Shown here: positions 11,448-20,819 of the stretch, piece by piece
How the letters are laid out: every line of letters starts with the position of its first letter
How positions within the stretch are numbered: position 1 is the stretch's first letter
Assembly: GCA_022749655.1 (NCBI GenBank)
Contig: CP094243.1
Span: 3,410,001-3,474,000, forward strand
Direction: 5' to 3'
DNA: 64,000 bases
From: Xanthomonas phaseoli pv. phaseoli
GTDB lineage: Bacteria; Pseudomonadota; Gammaproteobacteria; Xanthomonadales; Xanthomonadaceae
Position numbers and translations under genes: made by a program
The notes under the pieces: model-generated
Seen by the model: the letters and a program-made list of their open reading frames with translations, nothing else
What the model was told of the DNA's origin: nothing
The model's database searches: none

Positions 11448-12815
11448 CTACTCGCCTGCGGGCGTGCCGGTCCGACGGCGCCGGCGGCGACGCTTTCGCG
11501 GCGCGCCCTCATCGCCGTCGTGGTCGGCCTGCGCCGATTCGATCGCATCCACCAGCTCCTGACCGGACGACTTCTGCGCCTCGCGCCAGAACTCCACATC
11601 GGCCGCGTGATCGGGCGATGCGAACTGACGCAGCACCAGGAAATCGAACGCCGCGCGGAAGCGCGGATGCGACAAGGTACGGAATACCCGCTTGCGCTGA
11701 CGCGAGGAGAAGCGCGTCTGCAGCAACCAGATTTCCTGCATGGGCAGCGAGAAACGGCGCGGCAACGCGACCCGCTCCAACTGATGCAAGGTGACCCGAT
11801 CGGCCGCACGGCGCTGCGCATCTTCCGGTTGCACGCCTTGCGCCTGCAAACCCATCAAGGTGCGGCAGAACGCCGGCCACAGCAGCAAGGCAAACAGGAA
11901 GGCCGGCGACACTGGCTCATCGTTGGCCACGCGTGCATCGGTATTGCGCAGGCCTTCCAGCACCATGGCGCGCAACGCACCACTGCGATTGGACTTCAAT
12001 GCCGCCGCGCTTTCGGGAAACAGCGCGCCAAGCAAGCCATAGCGCTCCAGGCCTTCGAAACTGGCCACACCGTGCCCGGACAAAAACAGCTTGAGAATTT
12101 CTTCGAACAACCGCGCAGGCGCAGCTTCGGACAGCAGCCCGGCCAGACGCGGAATGGGTTCGGCGGTGCCGGCTTCGATGTCGAAATTCAACTTGGCCGC
12201 CAGACGCACCGCGCGCAGCATGCGCACCGGATCTTCCTGGTAGCGCAGCTGCGGGTCGCCGATCAACTTCATCAGGCGCGCCTGCACGTCTTCGAAGCCG
12301 CCGCAGTAATCGCGCACCGAGAAATCCTCGATGGCGTAGTACAACGCGTTGCAGGTGAAGTCGCGACGGATCGCGTCGTCTTCGATGGTGCCGTAAACGT
12401 TGTCGCGCACCAGCCGGCCGTTATCGAGTTCGCGGTCACCGCTGCCATCGTCGACGTTGGCGCGGAAGGTGGCCACTTCGATGATTTCGCGACCGAACAC
12501 CACATGGGCCAGACGGAAACGGCGGCCGATCAGACGACAGTTGCGAAACAGTGCCTTGACCTCTTCCGGCGTCGCGTCGGTGGCCACGTCGAAGTCCTTC
12601 GGATGGCCGCCGACCAACAGGTCGCGCACCGCGCCGCCGACCAGATAGGCGCCAAAGCCCGATTCGCGCAGGCGGTACAACACGCGTAACGCGTTGGGGC
12701 TGATGTCCTTGCGCGAGATGGTGTGCTGGTCGCGTGGAATGACGCGCAGCGTGAACGGAGATGTAACTGAGGGTTCGATGATGGCGCTTCCGTCTTGTGT
12801 TGCAGGATTGCCCAA
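11448..12815 (-). CDS. pcnB: Poly(A) polymerase I
   Basis: PcnB adds poly(A) tails to RNA 3' ends and so promotes decay. The 455-residue protein has the nucleotidyltransferase core AYLVGGAVRDLLVGGHPKDFDVATDATPEEV (metal-binding DFD), RRDFTCNALYY and the RNA-binding EDPVRMLRAVRLAAKLNF region, then a very basic C-terminal tail (RKRRRRRRRTGTP) typical of PcnB. I take the TTG at 12813-12815 as start because GAGG lies 9 bases upstream and no ATG is available in the early frame. Its promoter overlaps that of the divergent tRNA-Glu. It heads the housekeeping operon. Confidence 0.9.
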   Translation of the reverse strand: MGNPATQDGSAIIEPSVTSPFTLRVIPRDQHTISRKDISPNALRVLYRLRESGFGAYLVGGAVRDLLVGGHPKDFDVATDATPEEVKALFRNCRLIGRRFRLAHVVFGREIIEVATFRANVDDGSGDRELDNGRLVRDNVYGTIEDDAIRRDFTCNALYYAIEDFSVRDYCGGFEDVQARLMKLIGDPQLRYQEDPVRMLRAVRLAAKLNFDIEAGTAEPIPRLAGLLSEAAPARLFEEILKLFLSGHGVASFEGLERYGLLGALFPESAAALKSNRSGALRAMVLEGLRNTDARVANDEPVSPAFLFALLLWPAFCRTLMGLQAQGVQPEDAQRRAADRVTLHQLERVALPRRFSLPMQEIWLLQTRFSSRQRKRVFRTLSHPRFRAAFDFLVLRQFASPDHAADVEFWREAQKSSGQELVDAIESAQADHDGDEGAPRKRRRRRRRTGTPAGE

Positions 12816-12836
12816 CGGCTATTACCTCACTATACT
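12808..12836 (+). promoter_or_regulatory. Promoter of tRNA-Glu
   Basis: TTGCCC (12808-12813) and TATACT (12831-12836) are spaced by 17 bases, a good sigma-70 promoter 29 bases before the tRNA. It overlaps the first codons of the divergent pcnB. Confidence 0.6.
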
Positions 12837-12864
12837 AGCGCGCTGCACAAGACGTGACAAAAGC

Positions 12865-12939
12865 GCTCCCTTCGTCTAATGGTTAGGACGTGGCCCTCTC
12901 AAGGCTAAAACAGGGGTTCGAGTCCCCTAGGGAGCACCA
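12865..12939 (+). tRNA. tRNA-Glu (anticodon CTC)
   Basis: The 75-base sequence folds as a cloverleaf: acceptor GCTCCCT/AGGGAGC, anticodon stem TGGCC/GGCTA around loop CTCTCAA (anticodon CTC, reading GAG), T-arm with GGTTCGAGTCC, and encoded ACCA end. An encoded CCA and the T-loop are intact. A terminator hairpin follows. Confidence 0.93.
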
Positions 12940-12965
12940 CGATCGGTCTGACTGCTAAACGCCAG

Positions 12966-12987
12966 AGCCCCGCAATGCGGGGCTTTT
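12966..12987 (+). terminator. Terminator after tRNA-Glu
   Basis: AGCCCCGC-AAT-GCGGGGCT is a perfect 8-base-pair hairpin followed by TTT, 27 bases past the tRNA. Confidence 0.7.
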
Positions 12988-13203
12988 GCGTTGTGGCCAC
13001 TCGCCTTGCACGTGCCGTTTTGCAGAGCGAACGCGCTGCAGCGCTGCCGGCACGCTTGCTATCCATGCACATGTGCGCAGCGGCACGCTGGCAGAGGCCG
13101 CTTGGACGCCCAGCCGGTGACGCTGCCAAGCGCGGGCGCACGATGCGCACCGACAGGTACCACCGACAGGTATCACCGACGAATGCCCCTTCGGAGGTCA
13201 AAA
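12988..13203. other. Spacer upstream of CdiI-like gene
   Basis: Apart from a short direct repeat near 13149-13180 (two CACCGACAGGTA/T units) and the ribosome site GGAGG at about 13194, I see no feature in these 216 bases. Confidence 0.3.
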
Positions 13204-13635
13204 GTGAAAACTGCCACTGCCTATCTGGTCGGCGAACACATCCTCCTTCAAGCAATGTCGCTCACCGAAAGCGGTGTATGGATTGCCGATGGGCACGTGC
13301 TGACCATTCCCGCAGATGACCGCAGCGGTCTGGCCGAGGGGATAAAAACATCGCTTGACGCCTCACGCGCAGGCGTCGCCCACCCGTCTCAGTCGGAATG
13401 GAAAAGCATCCAGCAGCCCATGCTTCAAGCCGCAGGCGTCCGAACCTGGGCCGCCCTGGGGAAGAAAGCAAAAGCGGTCGGCATGACGTCTGCGGGCGAG
13501 GACGTGGCGTTCATTCCTACAGTCCATTTTCGGGCGCATGGCGGCCACGCCAGTGACGAACATACGATCCAGCGCCGCATGGACGACCCGGATTTGGGCT
13601 CCGGCTTGCTCGACGCCTTTGCACACGCAAGTTAG
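13204..13635 (+). CDS. Small protein resembling CdiI/DUF1436 immunity proteins (orphan)
   Basis: The 143-residue product starts at a GTG (VKTATAYLVGEHILLQAMS) with GGAGG about 6 bases upstream. Its layout matches the DUF1436/CdiI immunity type as I know it: a first half ending in IPADDRSGLAEGIKTSLDASR, a central 'AAGVRTWAALGKKAKAVGM' block and a closing 'DPDLGSGLLDAFAHAS', resembling the family's 'elG-al--Al--s' ends. Such proteins neutralise the toxic tip of a contact-dependent inhibition exoprotein. No cdiA or toxin fragment is adjacent: tRNA-Glu is upstream and the interrupted folE2 downstream. An orphan immunity gene is therefore my best reading, at modest confidence. It could instead be a hypothetical protein of other function. 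Confidence 0.5.
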   Translation: MKTATAYLVGEHILLQAMSLTESGVWIADGHVLTIPADDRSGLAEGIKTSLDASRAGVAHPSQSEWKSIQQPMLQAAGVRTWAALGKKAKAVGMTSAGEDVAFIPTVHFRAHGGHASDEHTIQRRMDDPDLGSGLLDAFAHAS

Positions 13636-13930
13636 CGCCGAACCCTGCGTGCGCCGTGTGTCGCTCGCTGTCGTGCACATCCATCGCCATCGACCCGGCA
13701 GACGCGGGGTCTGTTGATGCACTGGCGCCAGGACGCCATCCTGCGCGGAGGAGAATGCATGTTGCCCGTTATTCGGCAAACGGATGTGTGTCGGCCGCCT
13801 CGCTACCGGTTTCGGCGACCGCATCGTGGGCATGCAGGCTTTCCAGATGGCGTACCGCCACATGAAAGACTGCGTAATGCTCCGCCAGCACCTTGCGCAG
13901 ACGGCGCGCTGCGTCTTCGACATACATTAG

Positions 13931-15094
13931 GGATGGTCTGATCAATGCGGCCAGAGGATGCGTCGACCCGCATCGGTAGCGCTGACTACGCTCACACCTT
14001 CGGTTTTTCGCTGTTTCCAGCGCATTCTCGGGGCGTTCTCCCCATTACAGGCACAACTTCCCAACGGCAGGCATCAACTGCTTCCGCTTCAGCCACAGGT
14101 TCGACAGCGCAAAGAGCGTCAGCACCTGCGCGGTGTTTTTGACCAGGCCGCGATAGCGCACCTTGGCATAGCCAAACTGGCGCTTGATCACCCGAAACGG
14201 ATGTTCCACCTTCGCACGCAGGCTGGCCTTGGTGTGCTCCCAGCGCTTGGCCAACTTCAGTTCGCGCTTGTTCTTGATCTGCTTCAGCTTCGAGGGCTTC
14301 TCCGCGATCAGGTAGCGTAGCTTGCGCTTGCCCTTGATCTCATCGCGCTTCTCAAGCCCGGTGTAGCCGCTGTCCCCCCACACACCGTGTCTTCCTTGCC
14401 ATGCAGCAGCTTGTGCGCTTGCGTGATGTCCGCCACGTTGGCTGCCGTGCATTCCACGTGGTGCACTAGGCCGGATTCATCATCCACTCCAATGTGCGCC
14501 TTCATCCCGAAGAAGTATTGGTTGCCCTTCTTGGTCTGGCGCATCTCCGGATCGCGCTCACCGTCCTTGTTCTTGGTCGAACTGGGCGCAGAGATAATCG
14601 TGGCATCCACAATCGTCCCGCCGCGCAGGCTCTGACCCTTGCGCGACAGATGCGCGTTCACCCGATTGAACAGCTTGCGCGCCAAATCGTGCTGCTCCAG
14701 CAGATGGCGAAAGTTGAGAATCGTCGTCTCGTCCGGCACCTCATCCAGCCCGCCGATCTTGGCGAAACGGCGCATCGACACCGTGTCGTACAAGGCTTCT
14801 TCCGCCGATGGATCGCTCAATGCATACCACTGCTGCAAAAAGTGGATGCGCAGCATCGTCTCCAGCCGATACGGCTGTCGTCCCGGTTGCCCCGACTTCG
14901 GATAGTGCGGCTCGATCAGCCCCAGCAGCTCCTTCCACGGCACGACCTGCTCCATCTCGGCCAAAAACACCTCACGCCGCGTCCGCTTGCGCTTGCCGTC
15001 GTACTCCGCGTCGCCGAAGGTCAGCTGCATCGAAATCGTCTACTCGGGTCGATGATCGATTGTGGCAGATCAGGACGGATTGTTCAGAGTTTCC
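13931..15094 (-). mobile_element. IS5-family insertion sequence inserted in folE2
   Basis: The 1164-bp element has imperfect terminal repeats (GGATGGTCTGATCAATGCGG at the left; GGAAACTCTGAACAATCCGT reading inward from the right; 15 of 20 match). It is flanked by the direct repeat TTAG (13927-13930 and 15095-15098), which fits the YTAR target of IS5-group elements. It carries one transposase gene on the minus strand. The clean duplication shows it arrived by simple transposition, probably recently. Confidence 0.88.
14045..15030 (-). pseudogene. IS5-family DDE transposase, two-base frameshift
   Basis: The frame begins MQLTFGDAEYDGKRKRTRRE at 15030 and shows the DDE catalytic plan: VDATIISAPSSTKNKDGERD (first Asp), GDSGYTGLEKRDE (second Asp) and the signature around EHPFRVIKRQFGYAKVRYRGL (Y-2-R-3-E-6-K). 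Near 14385 a GT is duplicated (GTGTGTGGGGGG), which moves the frame from KEDTV to the WGDSGYTG reading; removing two bases gives 327 continuous residues. As given, this copy would not make active transposase. I regard it as an accidental indel and not programmed frameshifting, because this IS5 group uses one ORF. Confidence 0.82.
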
Positions 15095-15890
15095 TTAGGT
15101 TTGCGCCATTCAAGCGCGCAAACGCCTGCTCGTCGGTACGCCGGACTGCAGCCTGCACCGGCGTCGCCAACGCTTGCTCGCACAGACCGACCAGTTGCGG
15201 GATGGCCAAGCGCTGCGCATCGGCGGGCAGCTCAACGCGTACCTGCGCCACACTGCGTTGGCTATGCGGCGTGGCGTAGGAACCGTGGGCCTGCAGCCAT
15301 TGCACAACATCGTGCAGCGCCAGCGCATCGCGCCCGGCATGTTGCTGCGCGAATGCATCGCCCAGCAGCTGCCGCGACAACGCTGCCGAACAGGGGCAGG
15401 TTGAGGCGTACAACACCTCCACCTGGAGCTGGACCGTGGTGCGCCCTGCCCTGCATTGCGCGGCGATGTGCACCGGATAGGCACGCCAGCCGCTCAGCCC
15501 CTCACTGCGCAAGGCCGGCGTGCGCAGCATCAGCTCGAAGCGCAGCGTCAGCCGAGCGGCGCGGCTTGCGCAATCGGCATGGCTGTCGATCAGCGCCTGC
15601 AATAACTGCGAGAGCATGGCCGGCGACAGTGGCTGCTGCAGATGCGTATCCAGCAGGCGGTACAGCCGCGACATGTGGATGCCTTTCAACTTGGCCCGCG
15701 GCAGATCGACCTGCACGCTGGCGCGCGCGGCAAGCTGGCTGCCACCGGTCTCCAACTGCACGGGAATGGCGATGTCCTGCATGCCCACCCATCGCAGGGG
15801 CGCGCTCAGCGCTGATGGTTCGGTCACAGCAACATCGGGAAGCGTAGCGGACATCGGGATCTCGTCGAAGATAAAGGTGACGACCGCGCC

Positions 15891-17042
15891 TCAGGCGCGG
15901 CCAGGAAACGCAGCGAAGTAGTCGTCGATTCCCGCATGCAATGTCTGCGCGAGTTCGTCCTGATGCGTATCGCTGCACAGGCGGCTGCAATCGTCGCGAT
16001 TGCTCATGAAGCCGGTTTCGACCAGCAGCGACGGAATGTCCGGCGACTTCAACACCGCAAAACCGGCCTGCCCCACCTGGTCTTGATGCAGGCGCGTCAC
16101 CTGTTGCAGGCGCTCCAACATCAATGTGCCCAATGCCACACTGCTGGCGATGGTGCCGCTCAACGACAGGTCGGCCAGTACCTGCGACAGCACCGGGTTG
16201 CTCGGCACGCGCAGCCGGCGCGCGGTATCGCCCATGTCGTCGGCAGCGTTTTCGCTATCGGCGATCCAACGCGCCAGTGCGGAGCTGGCGCCAGTCTGCG
16301 ACAGCGCAAACACCGAGGCGCCGCGCGCCTGGCGCGTTGGTGCGGCATCGGCATGGATGGAGACGAACAGGTCCGCATTGTGGCGATGGGCGATCAACAC
16401 GCGCTCGTGCAGTGGCACGAAGCGGTCGTCGCTACGGATCATGGTCGGCCGGTAACGCGTATCGGCCGCCAGACGCTGATGCAGCCGCGCAGCGATCGCC
16501 ATCGCCACATGTTTTTCGTAACGCGCATCGGCACTGACCGCGCCCGGATCCTTGCCGTCGTGGCCGGCGTCGATCGCGACCACGTAGGGATGCAGGCGTG
16601 AGCGTGTGAATGCATCAGCAGCGACAGCCGGATCGGCCGCGGACAACGAGACAATGCCGGAGCCGGCCACAAGTTCGAAGACCAGCACGCTGTCCTCCCA
16701 AGGCGCGGCGACCGTCAGCGGTTGCAACAGATCGAGCACCACGCGCAGCTCATCGCCGTGCGGGCCGCTGCGGATGCCGGCGACTGCAAGATCTTCGGGC
16801 ACTGGATCCATCTGCTGTGGCTGCGCCGAAATGCCCGACAGATCGATGACCGAGCGTGCTGGATCGGACAAGGTGAAACTGCGATAGGCGACTTGCGTAC
16901 TCAAGGCAAATCGAAGTCGCAGCCGGCCATCCTGGCGCTGCAGGTTGTACCTCCGCAGCCGCGGGAGCGGCTGCGCATGGACTAGGCCCGGCGACAGCAC
17001 CAAGGCTGCGCCGACGGTGCACAGTACCTGCCGCCGCCTCAT
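15891..17042 (-). CDS. N-acetylmuramoyl-L-alanine amidase (AmiC type) with AMIN domain
   Basis: This periplasmic zinc amidase cleaves the peptide from the glycan in peptidoglycan and helps daughter cells separate. The 383-residue reading begins MRRRQVLCTVGAALVLSPGLVHA, an RRR-containing signal that could use Tat as AmiC does. An AMIN-like beta domain spans about residues 35-140. The amidase_3 catalytic domain starts at VVAIDAGHDGKDPGA (zinc His), with a Glu in ARYEKH, SIHADAAP (zinc His) and LLVETGFMSN (catalytic Glu). I prefer ATG 17042 over the longer start because of the signal peptide. Confidence 0.9.
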   Translation of the reverse strand: MRRRQVLCTVGAALVLSPGLVHAQPLPRLRRYNLQRQDGRLRLRFALSTQVAYRSFTLSDPARSVIDLSGISAQPQQMDPVPEDLAVAGIRSGPHGDELRVVLDLLQPLTVAAPWEDSVLVFELVAGSGIVSLSAADPAVAADAFTRSRLHPYVVAIDAGHDGKDPGAVSADARYEKHVAMAIAARLHQRLAADTRYRPTMIRSDDRFVPLHERVLIAHRHNADLFVSIHADAAPTRQARGASVFALSQTGASSALARWIADSENAADDMGDTARRLRVPSNPVLSQVLADLSLSGTIASSVALGTLMLERLQQVTRLHQDQVGQAGFAVLKSPDIPSLLVETGFMSNRDDCSRLCSDTHQDELAQTLHAGIDDYFAAFPGRA

Positions 17043-17222
17043 CGGACCAATCCCGGGGCATCGACGCGGCCACCGCGCCAATTGAAGCAAAGAAGGTTCG
17101 GCATGATGACAAGGCAAGCAACACTTTGCGGTAAGAGACGCGACACGGCGTGACCAGACGAACACTGCAATTGAGTGTTATAAAGTAACATTTATCGCGC
17201 AAAAGCAAGTTCGCCGCGGCCC
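17043..17222. other. Promoter region of the amidase gene
   Basis: This is the upstream spacer of the amidase gene. It contains an AT-rich patch at 17160-17205 (TGTTATAAAGTAACATTTATCG) that plausibly holds the promoter. No gene is seen. Confidence 0.3.
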
Positions 17223-17484
17223 GCCAACGCCTTCACGTTCACTCTTGCCCAAGAGCTTTACGATGTCCCCGCCATCCCCGACACCTACATCGCCTGGCGC
17301 CACTGCATCGAAGTCGATTGCACTTAGCAGCTGACCGTCCTTTCATCGCGCAACGACTCGCCAGCCTGCGCGACCTCAGCGACCATCACACCCAGCAACT
17401 TTTTTACGTCGTTGGGGCGAGCCTCATCATCGGCGGGTGATTGAATGGTTTCAGCATGCTCAAAGCGCGCTGAGCGCGGGTTAA
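17223..17484 (+). pseudogene. Degenerate remnant of a small unknown gene
   Basis: Three pieces in successive frames look like one decayed protein: NAFTFTLAQELYDVPAIPDTYIAWRHCIEVDC, then RPFIAQRLASLRDLSDHHTQQ, then [27 protein letters not shown] and a TAA at 17482-17484. Premature stops and shifts separate them. I do not recognise the family. The remnant adjoins the first IS3 copy. Confidence 0.3.
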
Positions 17485-17599
17485 TGCTTGGCTGGAGTGG
17501 AAGGATGACAAGTCGATTCATTCATCGAATATTTTCTAAAACACATGTCAGCCTCAAAAACTCAGTGAGATCACTCGACAAATCCTCCCCCGACGCTTT
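17485..17599. other. Left flank of IS3 copy 1
   Basis: These 115 AT-richer bases precede the IS. They contain no gene that I can support, and their last four bases (CTTT) do not match the four bases after the IS (CAAC). Confidence 0.3.
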
Positions 17600-17667
17600 G
17601 GTAATCCCCCGCCCATTAGCAGACGCCAGAAGTGGAATTTTCTCGTCCCCTTTCCCGAGGAGGTTCC

Positions 17668-17934
17668 ATGAAGAAGTCCCGCTTTACCGACAGCCAGATC
17701 ATCGCCGTGCTCAAGCAGGCCCAGGCCGGTGCGCCCGTGCCGGAGCTGTGCCGCGAGCACGGCATCAGCTCGGCCACGTTCTACAAGTGGCGCAGCAAGT
17801 TCGGCGGCATGGACGTGTCCATGGTCGCGCGCATGAAGGAGCTGGAGGAGGAGAACCGCCGGCTCAAGAAGATGTACGCCGAGGCGCAGCTCAGTACCGA
17901 CCTGCTGAAGGAAGCGCTCGCAAAAAAATGGTGA
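17668..17934 (+). CDS. IS3-family transposase OrfA (copy 1)
   Basis: OrfA is the 88-residue helix-turn-helix and leucine-zipper protein that binds the IS ends: [19 protein letters not shown] (HTH_Tnp_1) followed by a coiled coil [24 protein letters not shown] strong ribosome site (GAGGAGG) precedes ATG 17668. The end of the frame overlaps orfB at CGCAAAAAAATGG, where a -1 slip on seven A would make the OrfAB fusion transposase. Confidence 0.88.
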   Translation: MKKSRFTDSQIIAVLKQAQAGAPVPELCREHGISSATFYKWRSKFGGMDVSMVARMKELEEENRRLKKMYAEAQLSTDLLKEALAKKW

Positions 17935-18755
17935 GGCCATCTCAGCGACGCGAGATGGCCCAATCGGCAGTCACGAGCGGGCGTACGAACATCCGCCACG
18001 CCTGCCAGGCCTTCGCGGTGAGCGAGACCTGCTTCCGCTACCAGGCCAAGGCCAGCGAGCAGAACGCCCGGATCGCCGACTGGCTGGTCCGCCTGACGAC
18101 CGCCCATCGCGACTGGGGCTTTGGCCTGTGCTACCTGTACCTGCGCAACGTGAAGGGCTTTGGCTGGAATCACAAGCGGGTCTACCGGATCTACCGCGAG
18201 CTGGAGTTGAACCTGCGGATCAAGCCGAGGAAGCGGCTGGTGCGTGAGCGGCCCGAGCCTCTGGCGGTGCCGGAGGCTATCAACCAGGTCTGGTCGATGG
18301 ACTTCATGCACGACCAGTTGGCCGACGGCCGCAGCTTCCGGCTGTTCAATGTGCTCGACGACTTCAATCGCGAGGGGCTGGGGATCGAGGTGGATCTGTC
18401 GCTGCCGTCAGCCCGTGTGATCCGATCGCTGGAGCAGATCATCGAGTGGCGCGGCAAGCCCGCCGTGATCCGCTGCGACAACGGCCCTGAATACATCAGT
18501 GGCGCGTTGCTGTCCTGGGCGCAGCGGCATGGTATCCGGGTCGAGCACATCCAGCCGGGCAAGCCACAGCAGAACGCCTACGTTGAACGCTACAACCGCA
18601 CCATCCGCTACGCCTGGCTCGCCCAAACCCTGTTCGACACCATCGACCAGGTGCAGGACAAAGCCACCCGCTGGCTATGGACGTACAACCACGAGCGTCC
18701 GAATATGGCGCTCGGCGGCATCACGCCTGCCATGAAGTTGGCGATGGCCGCTTAG
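17928..18755 (+). CDS. IS3-family transposase OrfB, integrase core (copy 1)
   Basis: OrfB (275 residues from ATG 17928, normally fused to OrfA by -1 frameshifting) is the rve-type DDE integrase. It contains the HTH_21-like [19 protein letters not shown] region, then [13 protein letters not shown] (first Asp), [13 protein letters not shown] (second Asp) and the [17 protein letters not shown] block with the catalytic Glu. It is intact. It differs from copy 2 in at least one codon (SETC here against SQTC). Confidence 0.87.
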   Translation: MVRPSQRREMAQSAVTSGRTNIRHACQAFAVSETCFRYQAKASEQNARIADWLVRLTTAHRDWGFGLCYLYLRNVKGFGWNHKRVYRIYRELELNLRIKPRKRLVRERPEPLAVPEAINQVWSMDFMHDQLADGRSFRLFNVLDDFNREGLGIEVDLSLPSARVIRSLEQIIEWRGKPAVIRCDNGPEYISGALLSWAQRHGIRVEHIQPGKPQQNAYVERYNRTIRYAWLAQTLFDTIDQVQDKATRWLWTYNHERPNMALGGITPAMKLAMAA

Positions 18756-18787
18756 CTCCACTTCTGGCGACCGCTAGAAGTGGGGGA

Positions 18788-19432
18788 TTACCCAACCAGC
18801 GACACCATCAAGACCTGTCGCAGCAGCGGCTCGGGAACGACATTGGCAGTACAGAACAAAGCTGCCATCGCCAACCCTGCAATTGTACTGTCGCGCACCA
18901 GGTTGCTGCGGGGGTCGCTTTCTTTACGCCGATGCCATAGCAGACCAGGTAACAGAAATATCAAGATGCCGAGATAGGACCCCAGCCATGTGCGCAACAG
19001 AATCTCCATGGGAGAACTGGCGACGGGACCACCAAGCGTGGCATTCAGCGCCATTCCGCAAAGCGTGCTCCATAACGCCAACAGCGCCATCAACGGAAGA
19101 ATTGCGTTACAGGTCGTCACGTTCGGCGTGTGCCGGCGAATCGCAGACACTGCAAGCGCAACTGCCGGTGCAAGCAGGAAGGGGCTCAGGTAAGCCCACA
19201 TCGGCGCGTAATCCCTTGTCTCCAGCATGGGAATGCGCAACCAAAGCATGGCGGCAGCATCTCCCGCTAGCAGAAACGGCCAGCGACGATACGGCATGAA
19301 TAGAACAGACGCCGCTCTCAAACCAGCGGGCAGGTACCACTGGTCGACAGACAAGTGCCAGACAAGTAGATAGACGACGCAATAGCCCAGACTGAGGAGA
19401 AGCCCTTCCGCCAGTTCTCTAACAACTGCCAT
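18788..19432 (-). pseudogene. MASE1-type membrane sensor, 3' end removed by IS3 copy 1
   Basis: The reading starts MAVVRELAEGLLLSLGYCVVYLLVWHLSVDQWYLPAGLRAASVLFMPYRRWPFLLAGD and contains about six to eight hydrophobic helices, matching the MASE1 integral-membrane sensor module that normally precedes a GGDEF or histidine-kinase output domain. The frame runs into the IS end (18793) and stops after VG from IS bases, so no output domain remains and signalling is lost. The missing half is not in this window. Confidence 0.7.
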
Positions 19433-19631
19433 GCAACCACTCCCTGGTTCTTCGACGAATTTTGCTTAGTGTGAAGCCAATTAGCACTTCGCGTATAGCC
19501 GAAGCGCACAGATCGCGAGAGTGGCGTCGATAGCGGATCCGTGCGGCCCCAGACAACAAGCGCCTTATACAAGGATGCCCCCTCCCCAGCGGCGACGTGA
19601 CCATGCCGAGCAGATCAATACGCTCTTACAA
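19433..19631. other. Upstream region of the truncated MASE1 gene
   Basis: These 199 bases between the MASE1 start and the terminator contain no convincing gene. They may include the MASE1 promoter. Confidence 0.3.
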
Positions 19632-19665
19632 GAAGGCCGCGCAATGCGCGGCCTTCTTCGTTTTT
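19632..19665 (+). terminator. Orphan rho-independent terminator
   Basis: GAAGGCCGCGC-AAT-GCGCGGCCTTC followed by a T-rich tail ending in TTTTT is a strong plus-strand terminator. No intact plus-strand gene lies just upstream, so it looks like a leftover of a gene lost in IS-driven rearrangement. Confidence 0.65.
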
Positions 19666-19731
19666 GACGCCGATATGGGCATAACAGAGGCCGTGGTAAT
19701 CCCCCACTTTTAGCGGTCGCCAGAAGTGGAG

Positions 19732-20559
19732 CTAAGCGGCCATCGCCAACTTCATGGCAGGCGTGATGCCGCCGAGCGCCATATTCGGACGCTCGTGGTT
19801 GTACGTCCATAGCCAGCGGGTGGCTTTGTCCTGCACCTGGTCGATGGTGTCGAACAGGGTTTGGGCGAGCCAGGCGTAGCGGATGGTGCGGTTGTAGCGT
19901 TCAACGTAGGCGTTCTGCTGTGGCTTGCCCGGCTGGATGTGCTCGACCCGGATACCATGCCGCTGCGCCCAGGACAGCAACGCGCCACTGATGTATTCAG
20001 GGCCGTTGTCGCAGCGGATCACGGCGGGCTTGCCGCGCCACTCGATGATCTGCTCCAGCGATCGGATCACACGGGCTGACGGCAGCGACAGATCCACCTC
20101 GATCCCCAGCCCCTCGCGATTGAAGTCGTCGAGCACATTGAACAGCCGGAAGCTGCGGCCGTCGGCCAACTGGTCGTGCATGAAGTCCATCGACCAGACC
20201 TGGTTGATAGCCTCCGGCACCGCCAGAGGCTCGGGCCGCTCACGCACCAGCCGCTTCCTCGGCTTGATCCGCAGGTTCAACTCCAGCTCGCGGTAGATCC
20301 GGTAGACCCGCTTGTGATTCCAGCCAAAGCCCTTCACGTTGCGCAGGTACAGGTAGCACAGGCCAAAGCCCCAGTCGCGATGGGCGGTCGTCAGGCGGAC
20401 CAGCCAGTCGGCGATCCGGGCGTTCTGCTCGCTGGCCTTGGCCTGGTAGCGGAAGCAGGTCTGGCTCACCGCGAAGGCCTGGCAGGCGTGGCGGATGTTC
20501 GTACGCCCGCTCGTGACTGCCGATTGGGCCATCTCGCGTCGCTGAGATGGCCTCACCAT
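19732..20559 (-). CDS. IS3-family transposase OrfB (copy 2)
   Basis: Same integrase as in copy 1, 275 residues, with [17 protein letters not shown] and ERYNRTIR catalytic segments. The HTH-like region reads [10 protein letters not shown] here. Expression is expected by a -1 slip from OrfA on seven A. Confidence 0.87.
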   Translation of the reverse strand: MVRPSQRREMAQSAVTSGRTNIRHACQAFAVSQTCFRYQAKASEQNARIADWLVRLTTAHRDWGFGLCYLYLRNVKGFGWNHKRVYRIYRELELNLRIKPRKRLVRERPEPLAVPEAINQVWSMDFMHDQLADGRSFRLFNVLDDFNREGLGIEVDLSLPSARVIRSLEQIIEWRGKPAVIRCDNGPEYISGALLSWAQRHGIRVEHIQPGKPQQNAYVERYNRTIRYAWLAQTLFDTIDQVQDKATRWLWTYNHERPNMALGGITPAMKLAMAA

Positions 20560-20819
20560 TTTTTTGCGAGCGCTTCCTTCAGCAGGTCGGTACTGAGCTG
20601 CGCCTCGGCGTACATCTTCTTGAGCCGGCGGTTCTCCTCCTCCAGCTCCTTCATGCGCGCGACCATGGACACGTCCATGCCGCCGAACTTGCTGCGCCAC
20701 TTGTAGAACGTGGCCGAGCTGATGCCGTGCTCGCGGCACAGCTCCGGCACGGGCGCACCGGCCTGGGCCTGCTTGAGCACGGCGATGATCTGGCTGTCGG
20801 TAAAGCGGGACTTCTTCAT
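20553..20819 (-). CDS. IS3-family transposase OrfA (copy 2)
   Basis: Identical in sequence to OrfA of copy 1: 88 residues with an N-terminal HTH ([16 protein letters not shown]) and a coiled coil. GAGGAGG precedes the ATG. It overlaps orfB at the A7 slip site. Confidence 0.87.
   Translation of the reverse strand: MKKSRFTDSQIIAVLKQAQAGAPVPELCREHGISSATFYKWRSKFGGMDVSMVARMKELEEENRRLKKMYAEAQLSTDLLKEALAKKW

Larger units (their letters stand above)
13769..15854 (-). pseudogene. folE2: GTP cyclohydrolase FolE2, split by an IS5-family element
   Basis: FolE2 converts GTP to dihydroneopterin triphosphate, the first step of folate synthesis (type IB enzyme). The 5' part starts MSATLPDVAVTEPSALSAP at 15854 and includes the LKGIHMSRLYR segment and the STCPCSAALSRQL cysteine site. 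It stops artificially inside the IS at 15084. The 3' remainder (13769-13927) encodes [18 protein letters not shown]…[12 protein letters not shown], the normal FolE2 C-terminus. Removing 13931-15094 plus one TTAG copy restores a single 305-residue frame (…[17 protein letters not shown]…). The enzyme is inactivated unless another GTP cyclohydrolase (folE1) exists elsewhere. Confidence 0.9.
17600..18792 (+). mobile_element. IS3-family (IS407-like) insertion sequence, copy 1
   Basis: The 1193-bp element has ends GGTAATCCCCC…GGGGGATTACC, with longer imperfect similarity inward (…CCAGAAGTGGA). It carries orfA and orfB linked by an A7 slip site. It disrupts a MASE1-domain gene on its right. There is no target duplication (CTTT left, CAAC right), suggesting that one end was exchanged by recombination or deletion after insertion. 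It is nearly identical to the inverted copy at 19695-20887. Confidence 0.88.

Noticed and set aside
13149..13180. Direct repeat CACCGACAGGTA/T
   Set aside because: Only two short copies; likely chance in a GC-rich spacer.
14045..15030. Programmed frameshifting in the IS5 transposase
   Set aside because: IS5-group elements of this type use a single frame, and the break is a duplicated GT with no slip heptamer. The IS3 copies, by contrast, do show an A7 slip site.
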